Made by a program: the position numbers and the translations under genes. A stretch of DNA of 64,000 nt. Source: BOG-1184 sp049514575. GTDB lineage: Bacteria; Fibrobacterota; Chitinivibrionia; Chitinivibrionales; Chitinispirillaceae. A model generated the notes under the pieces. It was not told the origin of the DNA and made no database searches. It was given only the letters and a program-made list of their open reading frames with translations. Where the stretch lies: positions 25,955 to 89,954 of the forward strand of contig JBEKUX010000004.1 of the NCBI GenBank assembly GCA_049514575.1, in the 5' to 3' direction. Shown piece by piece: positions 9,708 to 18,945 of the stretch (the first letter of the stretch is position 1; the number at the start of each line of letters is the position of its first letter).

Positions 9708-10340
9708 ATGAGGTCGCGTGTGCTTGCCCTTCTTGTCGGTTCTGCTGCAATGGCGCTTGTAGTGGGATGCGCACAGGTCCCCCATCAATCGATCCATGAG
9801 GCGAAAAAGGCGATAGAAGATGCCCAGAAGGCAGGGGCTGAACTCTATGCGCCGTCGCAGTTCAAAGCCGCCCAGGTTTCCTTTGATCTTGCCATGAAGG
9901 AACTGTCGGCGGAAAACAGAAAATTGCCGTTCATGCGGAAGTACAATAAAATAGTCGAGACGCTCAAGAGCACCACAAGCGCGGCACAGAGCGCGCAGGC
10001 GGCGGTCGAAGGGGCCAAGGCGCAGATACGCACGGAGACCGTGGCGATGATCAATCAGACGAAATTGCGCGCCGACACTGCGGCAACGATGATCAAAAAG
10101 GTTTCCAAGAAAAATGCGGGAAACGCGGCCACCCTGACGGCAGACCTTGATTCCGCGAAAGCGGCGCTCAAGAGCGCAAATGAGTCGCTGGCTTCAGACA
10201 ACCTCCTTGCGGCAAAAGAGAAAGCCACCCTTGCGCAGGATAAGGTAGCAGCGATTGTCAAGAGCCTCGCAAAACCTGCAGCACCAGCAGCAGCACCGGC
10301 ACCGGCAAAGAAAGCGAAAGCGGCGCCTAAAAAGAAATAG
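9708..10340 (+). CDS. DUF4398-like alanine/lysine-rich lipoprotein
   Basis: The lipoprotein signal peptide ends in the lipobox LVVGC (Cys about residue 21). The mature protein is mostly helical and charged. It begins with the DUF4398-type pattern (EAKKAIEDAQKAGAELYAPSQF) and carries a long alanine-rich coiled-coil-like section, then ends in an Ala/Pro/Lys tail. The role is unknown; the architecture suggests a periplasmic structural lipoprotein whose basic tail could contact peptidoglycan. A good AAAGGAG precedes the ATG, and a strong terminator follows 24 bp after the stop. Confidence 0.78.
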   Translation: MRSRVLALLVGSAAMALVVGCAQVPHQSIHEAKKAIEDAQKAGAELYAPSQFKAAQVSFDLAMKELSAENRKLPFMRKYNKIVETLKSTTSAAQSAQAAVEGAKAQIRTETVAMINQTKLRADTAATMIKKVSKKNAGNAATLTADLDSAKAALKSANESLASDNLLAAKEKATLAQDKVAAIVKSLAKPAAPAAAPAPAKKAKAAPKKK

Positions 10341-10364
10341 TTTTCCAGTACAGCATACATAGGA

Positions 10365-10404
10365 ATGCCTCCCGTACAAACACCGTGCGGGAGGCATTTT
10401 TTTA
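10365..10404 (+). terminator. Rho-independent terminator after the DUF4398-like lipoprotein gene
   Basis: Perfect 10-bp stem atgcctcccg (10365-10374) with cgggaggcat (10388-10397), then a T run. Confidence 0.9.
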
Positions 10405-10439
10405 TCATGACGCTGTCACTCCGTCGACCGTCGGGATCG

Positions 10440-12434
10440 CTATAAGCCTGTAAGTTTTTCGAACTCTTTTTCAGCAATGATTTTCACGCCCAATTCTTTC
10501 GCTTTGTCAAGCTTCGATCCCGGCTCTGCGCCGGCAAGCACATAGTCGGTCTTTTTACTGACGCTCGCCGACACGCGTCCTCCGCGCTTCTCGATTTCGG
10601 CGCCGGCCTGTTCGCGGGTATACTTTTCAAGCGATCCGGTGAGCACGAAGGTCTTTCCGGCAAAGACGCCCGCCTCCGGTTTTACCCCGCCGCCTCCCGA
10701 ACAATTAACGCCGTGCCGGCGCAGCGTTTCGACAAGTGTGCGGTTCTGATCCTGGTCAAAAAAAGCCCTGATGCTTGTTGCCACGCGCGCATCTTCGGTT
10801 TTGATCTCCATGCGGGTTCGTATGTCATCGACGGACAGACCGTATAATTCGTCGATATCCCTGATCGAAGCCGCGAGCTGTTTTGCGGACTGGGCCCCGA
10901 CCATCCGGATGCCGAGGCCGTTTATGAGCTTATCGAGCGGATTACTTTTGGATTTTTCCAGCGCGGCAATAACGTTCAGGGCCGACTTCTCCCCCATCCG
11001 TTCGAGACCGGCGAGCTGCTCCTTTTTCAAAATGTAAAGATCTGCTACCGTGCTCACCATTTTTTTATCGAGCAGCTGACGAAGTCGGGCCGGCCCCAGC
11101 GACTCCACGTTCATGGCCCCGCGCGACACGAAATGTTCGAGCGAAGCGAAAATCTGCGCCGGGCACGAATTATTGAAACAGCGCAGCGCCACTTCGCCTT
11201 CCAGCTTTCCGAGCCCGGACCCGCACGACGGGCACGCAAGCGGCGGCTTGAAAAGTTTCGCGGAAGAGGGGCGTTTTTCCGTGGCCACCTTTATCACCTT
11301 GGGGATGATCTCGCCGCCTTTTTCAATTTCCACATAATCGCCGACCCGTACCCCGAGCCGCTCTATTTCCTCGTAGTTATGGAGCGTTGCGTTCCTGATG
11401 GTGGTACCGGCAAGGAAGACCGGGGAAAGCCGTGCCACCGGCGTGATCACGCCAGTCCTGCCCACCTGCGCATCGATTGCCTCAACCTGCGTCTCTGCGG
11501 TTTCGGGCTGGTACTTGTAGGCGATCACCCAGCGCGGCGATTTTGCGGTCGCCCCGAGGCGTCGCTGCTGCTCAAGCGCATCGATTTTTATGACGATGCC
11601 GTCAACCGGAAAATCAAGTGCGTGGCGCTTCTGCTCCCACTGCCCGCAGAACCGTATCAGCGCATCGGCGGACATAAGCGGCTCAGAGTGCATCACAGCC
11701 GGAAACCCGAGTTTCTGCAAAAACTTCAGGTTTTCGAAATGGCTTGACGCATGGTTTTCCGAGAGAAGAAAATGCGCCGCAAAGCTCAGGTTTCTGCGCG
11801 CCATTTCCCGCGGTTCCAGAAGTTTCAGCGTCCCCGATGCGGTGTTGCGCGGGTTCTGCATGGGCTTCTGGCCGCTTTCGACGATCTGGTCATTGAGCCT
11901 GTTGAAATTTTTAAACGTCAAGTAGACTTCACCCCGGACCTCAAACGGTTCGTGATAATCGACAACAAGGGGAATGCTGCATATGGTGCGGATGTTCGGG
12001 GTCACGTCGTCGCCCACGGCGCCGTCGCCCCGCGTCACCCCCCGCACCAACTTTCCCTTTTCATAAATAAGCGAAGCGGCCACGCCGTCCACCTTGAGTT
12101 CGCCCACATAGGATATCTTTTCCCGGGGGAAAAGTCTTTCGCACCGCTCCACCCATTCACGCACTTCATCCGCCGAATAGGTGTTGTCGATACTCATCAT
12201 GGGGGTTGCGTGCCGGACCTTGGGAAAATCTTTTGTCAAGTCACTGCCGACGCGCCGGGTGGGTGACTCCGGGGAATCGAATTCCTGGTGCGACAGTTCA
12301 AGTTTTTCAAGCTCGTGGTAGAGCGAATCATACTCCTTATCGGATATGAGCGACTCCCCGCGTCCGTAGTAGGCGGCGTCGTAGTTCCGTATCAGCTTTC
12401 GGAGATCTTCTATGCGTTTTTGTATAGAAGTCAT
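10440..12434 (-). CDS. ligA: NAD-dependent DNA ligase
   Basis: The 664-aa protein seals nicks in replication and repair. It has the adenylated lysine in the motif ELKVDGVA (Lys about 114), an OB fold, a four-Cys zinc finger (CPSCG then CFNNSCPA), HhH repeats and a C-terminal BRCT domain (about 585-664). Its ATG overlaps the stop of the ROK gene by 4 bp, so the two genes are translationally coupled. Confidence 0.97.
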   Translation of the reverse strand: MTSIQKRIEDLRKLIRNYDAAYYGRGESLISDKEYDSLYHELEKLELSHQEFDSPESPTRRVGSDLTKDFPKVRHATPMMSIDNTYSADEVREWVERCERLFPREKISYVGELKVDGVAASLIYEKGKLVRGVTRGDGAVGDDVTPNIRTICSIPLVVDYHEPFEVRGEVYLTFKNFNRLNDQIVESGQKPMQNPRNTASGTLKLLEPREMARRNLSFAAHFLLSENHASSHFENLKFLQKLGFPAVMHSEPLMSADALIRFCGQWEQKRHALDFPVDGIVIKIDALEQQRRLGATAKSPRWVIAYKYQPETAETQVEAIDAQVGRTGVITPVARLSPVFLAGTTIRNATLHNYEEIERLGVRVGDYVEIEKGGEIIPKVIKVATEKRPSSAKLFKPPLACPSCGSGLGKLEGEVALRCFNNSCPAQIFASLEHFVSRGAMNVESLGPARLRQLLDKKMVSTVADLYILKKEQLAGLERMGEKSALNVIAALEKSKSNPLDKLINGLGIRMVGAQSAKQLAASIRDIDELYGLSVDDIRTRMEIKTEDARVATSIRAFFDQDQNRTLVETLRRHGVNCSGGGGVKPEAGVFAGKTFVLTGSLEKYTREQAGAEIEKRGGRVSASVSKKTDYVLAGAEPGSKLDKAKELGVKIIAEKEFEKLTGL

Positions 12435-13441
12435 ACTGTTTTGTTTTTTTGACCTCTCCTCTTTCCTGCGGGTGAGGCAAACTCCTCAAACGCCATTGCC
12501 GCAGCACCCATCACCCCGGCATCCTCGCCGAGCTCAGCCGCGGCGATATCGCATTTTTCAAGGATCTGCGGCAGAGAGTAGCGGGGCAGATGCTTTTTCA
12601 CGGTGTCAATAATTATCCGGCCGGCCGACATGACCCCGCCGCCGAGCACGACCCGGTCCGGCGAGAGCGTGTTGAGCGCCATCCCGATCGCCCGGGCAAG
12701 CATGTCGCACGCCCGATCGTTCACCGCGCAGGCGAGGGGGTCGCCTTTTGCGACAAAATCGTAAACGATTTTTGAGGTGAGCGCACCGGGATTCGCGCGT
12801 ATAACCTTTGCAAAGGGCTGTTCATCGGGTCCCGTATGCTGCGCTGCCATGCGCTTCGCCATGGCCACGATGCCGGTTGCCGATGCGTATTGCTCGACAC
12901 AGCCTGTCTGTCCGCAATTGCACGGCAGGCCGTTCGTTTCGACCGGGATATGGCCGAACTCGCCGGCCATGCCGTTCGACCCTTTGTAAAGTTTATGATC
13001 GATCACGATGCCGCCCCCGATGCCCGTACCGAGCGCGTAGCACACCATATTGCTCACTCCGCGCCCGGCGCCGTACTTCGCCTCGGCGAGCGCCATTGCC
13101 GTTACATCGTTCGCGGCAATGGGGGTAAGTCCGAAACGTTCGAGAATCGGCTTATAGAGCCGGGTGCCTTTCCAGCCGGGAAGGTTCTCAGCGCCGGAAA
13201 CCTCGCCGTCGTCGCTCACGAATCCCGGAGTCCCTATGCCGATGCCGAGGAGGTGCTCCTTTGAACCCTCCCGTGCAAGAAGCGTATCGATTAACGCTAA
13301 AACATTTTTCAATACCTGGCTGCCGCCTTTATGCGCTTCGGTGGCCATCAGGGTGAGGTGTCGGCTCTTCCCGCTCTCTTCCATCACCAAACCCTTGAGG
13401 CTGGTACCGCCGACATCGATGCCGATTGCTGCTCTTTCCAT
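12431..13441 (-). CDS. ROK-family sugar kinase (glucokinase-like)
   Basis: The N-terminal phosphate-binding loop GIDVGGTSLKG (residues 7-17), the catalytic-type stretch AANDVTAMALAE, and the ROK zinc signature CNCGQTGCVEQYAS are all present. The 336-aa length and the absence of an N-terminal HTH point to a kinase rather than a NagC-type repressor. Glucose is the likely but untested substrate. It is the first gene of a pair with ligA, and diverges from the lipoate ligase-like gene. Confidence 0.88.
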   Translation of the reverse strand: MERAAIGIDVGGTSLKGLVMEESGKSRHLTLMATEAHKGGSQVLKNVLALIDTLLAREGSKEHLLGIGIGTPGFVSDDGEVSGAENLPGWKGTRLYKPILERFGLTPIAANDVTAMALAEAKYGAGRGVSNMVCYALGTGIGGGIVIDHKLYKGSNGMAGEFGHIPVETNGLPCNCGQTGCVEQYASATGIVAMAKRMAAQHTGPDEQPFAKVIRANPGALTSKIVYDFVAKGDPLACAVNDRACDMLARAIGMALNTLSPDRVVLGGGVMSAGRIIIDTVKKHLPRYSLPQILEKCDIAAAELGEDAGVMGAAAMAFEEFASPAGKRRGQKNKTV

Positions 13442-13490
13442 GGTAAAAAATTAGTTTGTGCCCCTGATTTTTGTGCTATTTTTGACCGGT

Positions 13491-14279
13491 ATGCCGACCT
13501 CGCTCCGAATTATCAGGGACTGCGCACACGATGCCGCATTCAACATGGCGGCAGACCAGTACCTGCTTGCCCGGGCCCAGGACGTGAACACGGTTTTCCT
13601 GCGAACGTATTCCTGGAAACCGCCGGCAGTGAGCCTCGGACACATGCAGAAGCCGGTTCTTGTTCTCGACGGTAATGCCTTGCAAAGGGAAGGTATCGAC
13701 TGGGTGAAACGGCCCACCGGAGGCCGTGCGATCCTGCACTGGAACGACCTCACCTATGCTTTCGTCTTTCCCGCGGATACAGAAGGCCTGGGCAGTACGA
13801 TCAATGAAAGCTATGCGGTAATCAGCGACGGTCTTTTATACGGGCTTGAACTCGCCGGCATGCCATGCACCGCTCACGATTCGGCAGCAGACTATTCGGC
13901 CACAAAGCGCGAAATAAAACTTCCTTGTTTTCTCTCTCCCAACCGCAATGAGATTATGGCGCAGGGTAAAAAACTCGTCGGGTCGGCGCAGAAAAGGACG
14001 GCCGGTGCGGTACTGCAGCATGGCTCCATCCCGCTCGACGGCTCGTTCCGCCGCCTTCCGGAATTTCTGGCGATTTCCCAGGAAGAGCGGGCACGGCAGC
14101 GTGCGTTACTTGAAAAAAAATGCATCTGCGTGAAGGAAGTCAATTCGGCAGCCAATTTTGACACGCTGACATCCTGCCTTATCAGAGGATTTCAAGAGAT
14201 GCTGGGGTTTTCCGCGGTTGAAAGGCCGTGGCGAAAAGAAGAAATTGAAGAAATAAAAGTATTTATTAAAAGCGAATAA
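13491..14279 (+). CDS. Lipoate-protein ligase A / octanoyltransferase family protein
   Basis: A BPL/LplA/LipB catalytic domain has the motif KRPTGGRAILH, the downstream GKKLVGSAQKR containing the conserved lysine, and LQHGSIPLD. Members move lipoyl or octanoyl groups onto E2 and GcvH proteins; whether this is a ligase or an amidotransferase (LipM/LipL type) cannot be decided from sequence. A GTG at 13458 would add 11 residues, but ATG 13491 gives the usual family start. The divergent promoters must then fit in about 50 bp shared with the ROK gene. Confidence 0.8.
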   Translation: MPTSLRIIRDCAHDAAFNMAADQYLLARAQDVNTVFLRTYSWKPPAVSLGHMQKPVLVLDGNALQREGIDWVKRPTGGRAILHWNDLTYAFVFPADTEGLGSTINESYAVISDGLLYGLELAGMPCTAHDSAADYSATKREIKLPCFLSPNRNEIMAQGKKLVGSAQKRTAGAVLQHGSIPLDGSFRRLPEFLAISQEERARQRALLEKKCICVKEVNSAANFDTLTSCLIRGFQEMLGFSAVERPWRKEEIEEIKVFIKSE

Positions 14280-14289
14280 AAAGCTTTTG

Positions 14290-15327
14290 CTACCGAACCG
14301 CTACAAATCTCATTGTCCTCATCTGAATGCCGTCCTTGACGGTCAATAGATACGTGCCGAGGGCAAGACCGGACACCGAGATAGTGAGCCGTTCGGCGTT
14401 GTGCTGTACAGTCTTTCTTACAACCTGCCTGCCGGAAACAGTGTAGACTGCAAGATCAACAGCCTTGCCAAGCATCGAGGAAGGCAAGAAGATTATGAGC
14501 TGCGAGTTGCGGGCCTGGATTTGCAAGGTGGCATTGAGTGGAGCAGCTTTTGGAGAAGGGTTGGTTGAGGTACTGCCGTTAGAAGAAATTAATGTCCAAC
14601 TCTCAGTATTATCAGTCATCTCAGCTCCCGACTCACACACTCCACCATTTATAAACCCACGAATCCATTTGTAACTATTCACATAATAGGAACATCCGAT
14701 ATCTTTGATCCACTCCGATGTCCATTCTGATGAGTACAGATCATAACTTGGAGGTACGACATTAGTCAGGAGGTTCTCGCTTAGTATGTGGGTACTATCC
14801 AACATATGACCTTGCGTGCCGAAAATAACCGTCGAAGTACTGGTATTCCTGCTATAATACGAGGAAGGGTCCAAGCACGCCAACCCCCCGGGAGGGAAAG
14901 CGGTATCCGACAACATACAATACGAAAGATACCATGTATTAAACTTCCTCCATACACCAAGAGAATCTTTCCTGTACAAAACGCTGTCAATAAGCGCATA
15001 ATCATTAACATGATTATTCCGATATGGAAAGCTCTTGATGACGTGAGCACTGTCAATGGTGACGAGACCGCTGTCAATGGTGGACAGGGTGAAATATATT
15101 GAATCATTTTGAACAACAACGGAATTCATAGACATCTGAAAGGTACCGTTTTTTGCGGTATCCGGTCGTATCATCTGAAAATCTCTCACGTTTTTCTGGT
15201 AGGCGTACATCCAGTTGTTCCCGTTGGTTATCGGAATAAAAAACGTATCACTTGTCTGCGCCAGTGTGCTCCCATATGCTGCCATCACCCCAGCGACAAT
15301 TACCGGTAGAATTATTGGTTTTTTCAT
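14290..15327 (-). CDS. Secreted protein of unknown function with T9SS C-terminal sorting domain
   Basis: A signal peptide ends near residue 23 (STLAQ). About 230 residues of Tyr/Ser/Asp-rich sequence match no domain I know. The C-terminal ~75 residues form a Por-type sorting domain: LAVYTVSGRQVVRK, then GLALGTYLLTV, then MRFVAVR. It is therefore a predicted type IX cargo, released or anchored at the surface. It lies between lplA-like and clpX with its own spacer, with no link to either visible. Confidence 0.75.
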   Translation of the reverse strand: MKKPIILPVIVAGVMAAYGSTLAQTSDTFFIPITNGNNWMYAYQKNVRDFQMIRPDTAKNGTFQMSMNSVVVQNDSIYFTLSTIDSGLVTIDSAHVIKSFPYRNNHVNDYALIDSVLYRKDSLGVWRKFNTWYLSYCMLSDTAFPPGGLACLDPSSYYSRNTSTSTVIFGTQGHMLDSTHILSENLLTNVVPPSYDLYSSEWTSEWIKDIGCSYYVNSYKWIRGFINGGVCESGAEMTDNTESWTLISSNGSTSTNPSPKAAPLNATLQIQARNSQLIIFLPSSMLGKAVDLAVYTVSGRQVVRKTVQHNAERLTISVSGLALGTYLLTVKDGIQMRTMRFVAVR

Positions 15328-15489
15328 AGCGGAATTCTTATCAGGATAGCTTTCTCTATGAATATACCATAAAAGGTAAAAAAATCCGATATTTATTTTA
15401 GCTTAACATAAGATTTTATTTTCTGGTGGAAACGATGCCGTCAGGGAAGGAAAAGGCCTTTTTGCTTGAATTGTTTTAACTGCGAGGGG

Positions 15490-16749
15490 TTACGCTATTT
15501 TCTTGTCTTTTTCTTTCTTAAGTATATACGCCGGCGGCGCCTGGCGCAGGATCGTTTCGCGCGTGACCACGATGTCCCGGATGTCGTCACGGGTCGGCGT
15601 CTCGAACATGACCGGCATGAGTACCGATTCGAGCACGCTTCGCAGGCCGCGGGCGCCCGTCTTCTTGGCGTGGGCGATTTTCACCGTTTCGCGGAGCGCA
15701 TCGCGCGCGAAAACGAGGCGGATGCCTTCCATGGCCAAAAGTTTATGATACTGGCGTACCAGCGCGTTCTTGGGCTCGGTGAGAATCCGCAGCAATGCTT
15801 CTTCGTCAAGTTCGTCGAGCGCCAGCACGGTCGGCAGCCTTCCCACGATTTCCGGGATCATGCCGAACCGGATCAGGTCATCGGGCTCGACCTTGCGCAG
15901 CGTTTCGCCGATTTTATACCGGTCCCTCCGCCGTATCTCGGCGTTGAACCCCATGCGGCTCTCGCCGATGCGGGCCTCGATGATTTTATCGAGCCCTTCG
16001 AACGACCCGCCGCAGATGAACAGTATGTCGCGTGTGTTCACCTGGATCATGCTCTGTTCAGGGTGCTTTCTGCCGCCTTTGGGAGGAATGCTCGAAACCG
16101 TGCCTTCGAGAATCTTGAGCATGGCCTGCTGCACGCCTTCGCCCGATACGTCGCGGGTGATTGACGGATTTGCGGACTTACGGCCGATCTTGTCGAACTC
16201 GTCGACATAGATGATTCCTTTTTCCGCTTTGGCAAGGTCGTAATTGGCCGCCTGCAGAAGCCGGACAAGCATGTTTTCGACGTCTTCCCCCACGTAGCCC
16301 GCTTCGGTGAAAATGGTCGCGTCCACGATGGTGAAAGGCACTTTCAGCATGCGCGCGAGGGTCTGGGCGACCAGGGTTTTACCGGTGCCCGTCGGGCCGA
16401 TCATGAGAATGTTCGATTTGTCTATTTCGACGCCGTCGCTCCCCTGCTGTGAACGCGAGAGCAGGCGTTTGTAATGATTGTACGCCGCCACGCAGACGCC
16501 CCTCTTGGCGTCGTCCTGGCCGATCACGTACTGGTCGATGAACGTCTTCATGTCGCGCGGCGTGGGCAGCGTTTCGAGCGTCAGCTCGCCCGCTGCAGGG
16601 GTCCGGTCCTCGCGCAGGATCTCGTTGCACATCTCGACGCACTCGTTGCAGATATGCACCGAGGGACCGGTAATGAGCTTTGCCACTTCCTCCGGGCCCT
16701 TGCCGCAGAACGAGCACTTGACCAATGGGTAACGCGGCTTCGTCATCAT
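15490..16749 (-). CDS. clpX: ATP-dependent Clp protease ATP-binding subunit ClpX
   Basis: The 419-aa unfoldase has an N-terminal zinc-binding domain with Cys12, 15, 34 and 37, Walker A GPTGTGKT, Walker B IIYVDEFDKIG, and a C-terminal sensor-2 region with GARGLRSVLE. It feeds substrates to ClpP, which is coded 4 bp upstream. GGGAG precedes the ATG. Confidence 0.98.
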   Translation of the reverse strand: MMTKPRYPLVKCSFCGKGPEEVAKLITGPSVHICNECVEMCNEILREDRTPAAGELTLETLPTPRDMKTFIDQYVIGQDDAKRGVCVAAYNHYKRLLSRSQQGSDGVEIDKSNILMIGPTGTGKTLVAQTLARMLKVPFTIVDATIFTEAGYVGEDVENMLVRLLQAANYDLAKAEKGIIYVDEFDKIGRKSANPSITRDVSGEGVQQAMLKILEGTVSSIPPKGGRKHPEQSMIQVNTRDILFICGGSFEGLDKIIEARIGESRMGFNAEIRRRDRYKIGETLRKVEPDDLIRFGMIPEIVGRLPTVLALDELDEEALLRILTEPKNALVRQYHKLLAMEGIRLVFARDALRETVKIAHAKKTGARGLRSVLESVLMPVMFETPTRDDIRDIVVTRETILRQAPPAYILKKEKDKKIA

Positions 16750-16753
16750 AATG

Positions 16754-17338
16754 TCACTCCCGTGCGGTCAGAATTTCATCAACGAGTCCGTACGATTTTG
16801 CTTCGTCGGCGCTCATGAAAAAGTTCCGGTCCGTGTCGCGCGAAATAACGGAAAGTTCCTGACCGGTGTGCTTCTGCAGGATTTCGTTGAGCGTCGCCTT
16901 CACCCGCACGATCTCGCGCGCGTGAATCGCGATGTCCGTCGCCTGGCCGCCCGCGCCGCCGATCGGCTGGTGCAGCATGATGCGCGCGTGCGGCAGCGCG
17001 AACCGTTTGCCTTTGGTGCCGGCAGCGAGCAGAATAGCCCCCATGCTTGCAGCCTGGCCGATGCAGATCGTCGATACGTCGGGTTTGATGTATTGAATGG
17101 TGTCGTAAATCGCCAGCCCTGAGGAAACGATGCCGCCCGGCGAATTGATGTAAATGGTGATGTCCTTGTCGGCGTCTTCGTACTCGAGGAAAATGAGCTG
17201 GGCCATGACCAGGTCGGCGGTCGTGTCGTCAATGTCGGAACCCATGAAAATGATCCGCTCCTTCAGAAGCCGCGAGTAAATATCGTACGAACGCTCGCCG
17301 CGACCGCTCTGTTCGATTACCATCGGGATAAGAGGCAT
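16754..17338 (-). CDS. clpP: ATP-dependent Clp protease proteolytic subunit
   Basis: The 194-aa serine protease has the catalytic Ser98 in GQAASMGA, His123 in MLHQP, and the Asp in the RDTDR stretch near residue 168-170. It forms the barrel partner of ClpX in the cytoplasm. It sits in the tig-clpP-clpX order, which is widely conserved. Confidence 0.98.
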   Translation of the reverse strand: MPLIPMVIEQSGRGERSYDIYSRLLKERIIFMGSDIDDTTADLVMAQLIFLEYEDADKDITIYINSPGGIVSSGLAIYDTIQYIKPDVSTICIGQAASMGAILLAAGTKGKRFALPHARIMLHQPIGGAGGQATDIAIHAREIVRVKATLNEILQKHTGQELSVISRDTDRNFFMSADEAKSYGLVDEILTARE

Positions 17339-17382
17339 AACGCTTTCTGCAGTCCTTTCATTTATAATATACTATACTTCGA

Positions 17383-18645
17383 TTACTTTTTCGCAACTTC
17401 GGGATGCTCGACCAGGGAATCGAGCGTCTTCTGTTCGCGGATGTCCTCCCGGATACGGAGGGTGGTGCCGTTCTGCCGCAAGGTCTGCTTGAACGTTTCA
17501 AACGGCTGCTTGTAGCGCTCGGCAAGGCGTCTGATTTCGGCGTCAACCTCCTCCTGTGTGGCCGCGATCTTCTCTTTTGTCGCGATGAAATCGATGATCC
17601 GCTGGCGCTTGATCGTCCGCACCGCAACCTCCCGGTACCGGTTGGCGATTTCTTCCCGTGTCGGCAGGGGCTCGCCCGGCCGGCGTTCCGCGCCGGCCTG
17701 CTCCATCAGGTAATCGAAAAACGCCTCGATCCGCGACGGCGGTACCTCAAAGGGATTGTCCTTGACAAGCGCATCGATCGCCTTGCCATAGGCGTCGCTC
17801 TTCGCCTGCTCAAGCGCGTCGTGCTCCAGCCTTTTCCTGAGATCGGCCCGCAACGCCTCCTCGTTCTCGAAATCACCCAACTGTTTCAAAAACGATGCTA
17901 CCGGCGGGATATTTTTTTCCTGTACCGCGACAATTGTTATGGTGAATTCGCCGCTCTTCCCGGCGACTTCCTTGTCGGTATAGTCCTTCGGAAATTTCAT
18001 CGCTATGACCACGGTCTCCCCGGCCGCATGGCCGGCGAGCCCTTTGTCAAAGTCCTTGATCCGGTGTTCGGCGCCGAGTTCCACCGGATAGGCGGGGCTC
18101 TTCACGTCCTTGCGCTCCTGCCCCTCGATCACCACTTTCTGGTATTCGAGCCGGACATAATCGCCTTTTTTAGACGGTCGGTCCACAGTGGTAAATTCGG
18201 CAAACCGCTCGGAGAGGCTTTTTACCGCTTCGTCAATATCTTCGTCCTTGATTTTCTTGGCTGATACTTTTATCCCGAGCTTGCGGTACCCTTTGACCTC
18301 GATTGACGGATCGATCTCCGTTTCTATCGAAAACGACAGCGGCTGCCCTTTGTCAGACTTGAGGTTGCTGACGACGCCCTTGCTCACCGGAACGATACTC
18401 TTCTCGGTGCAGGCCTCTTTAAACGCCTTCTGGATAATATCGTCAACTGCATCGGCGCGGATCGCTTCGCCGTAGCGCTGCCGGATAAGCGGAGACGGCA
18501 CTTTGCCCGGACGGAATCCGTCGAGAGAGAGGTCTTTCTTCACCTTATGAAGTTTTTCCTCGAAAAGCTTTTCCACCTCTTCGTGCGGCACCTCGATTTC
18601 AAACACCCGTTTCCAGCTCTCAGGCTCGGATACTTTTGATTTCAC
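17383..18645 (-). CDS. tig: Trigger factor (ribosome-associated chaperone/PPIase)
   Basis: The ribosome-binding N-domain carries the signature GFRPGKVP (residues 43-50). A PPIase-like FKBP domain with GDYVRLEYQ occupies about 150-245, and the helical C-terminal chaperone domain follows, giving 420 aa in total. It starts with GTG at 18645, with AGAGG 10 nt upstream. It is the first gene of the tig-clpP-clpX unit; tRNA-Leu lies 40 bp upstream. Confidence 0.96.
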   Translation of the reverse strand: MKSKVSEPESWKRVFEIEVPHEEVEKLFEEKLHKVKKDLSLDGFRPGKVPSPLIRQRYGEAIRADAVDDIIQKAFKEACTEKSIVPVSKGVVSNLKSDKGQPLSFSIETEIDPSIEVKGYRKLGIKVSAKKIKDEDIDEAVKSLSERFAEFTTVDRPSKKGDYVRLEYQKVVIEGQERKDVKSPAYPVELGAEHRIKDFDKGLAGHAAGETVVIAMKFPKDYTDKEVAGKSGEFTITIVAVQEKNIPPVASFLKQLGDFENEEALRADLRKRLEHDALEQAKSDAYGKAIDALVKDNPFEVPPSRIEAFFDYLMEQAGAERRPGEPLPTREEIANRYREVAVRTIKRQRIIDFIATKEKIAATQEEVDAEIRRLAERYKQPFETFKQTLRQNGTTLRIREDIREQKTLDSLVEHPEVAKK

Positions 18646-18685
18646 TCGGTCATGTCCTCTCTACTGCGATACGCGGCGCTTCTAA

Positions 18686-18767
18686 TGCGAGGAAAGGGAT
18701 TTGAACCCCTACGGGTCACCCCACCAGGTCCTAAGCCTGGCGCGTCTGCCAGTTCCGCCATCCTCGC
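18686..18767 (-). tRNA. tRNA-Leu (anticodon UAG)
   Basis: The reverse complement folds as a class II tRNA: acceptor GCGAGGA, D-arm with GGCAGACG, anticodon stem CCAGG/CCTGG around the loop CTTAGGA (anticodon TAG), a short variable arm, and the T-arm with GGTTCAAATCC. CCA is not encoded. Confidence 0.95.
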
Positions 18768-18887
18768 GAATACTATATAGGATACCGTTGGACATCTGAA
18801 AATAACTGATTATTAAGCAAATTTCAATGAGATACAAAGACCGGGATAATAAATAGATAATTAATTATTTTCTTTTCTGGCCTGTTT

Positions 18888-18915
18888 GTAGGGGCGATTC
18901 ATGAATCGCCCTTTT
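18888..18915. repeat. Dispersed palindrome, GTAGGGGCG type
   Basis: The 20-bp core 18892-18911 is a perfect palindrome (gggcgattca followed by its complement), preceded by GTAG and followed by TTTT. It shares its outer sequence with the palindromes at 22100 and 32503. It lies in the tRNA-Leu/TapT spacer. Confidence 0.75.
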
Positions 18916-18945
18916 CCTAAAAAACCTATCAACAAATTAAAATAA

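Noticed and set aside
18642..18653. Three-codon mini-ORF (ATG-ACC-GAG-TGA) overlapping the tig start as a coupled leader
   Set aside because: The AGAGG site is only 2 nt from this ATG but suitably spaced for the GTG of tig; probably chance.
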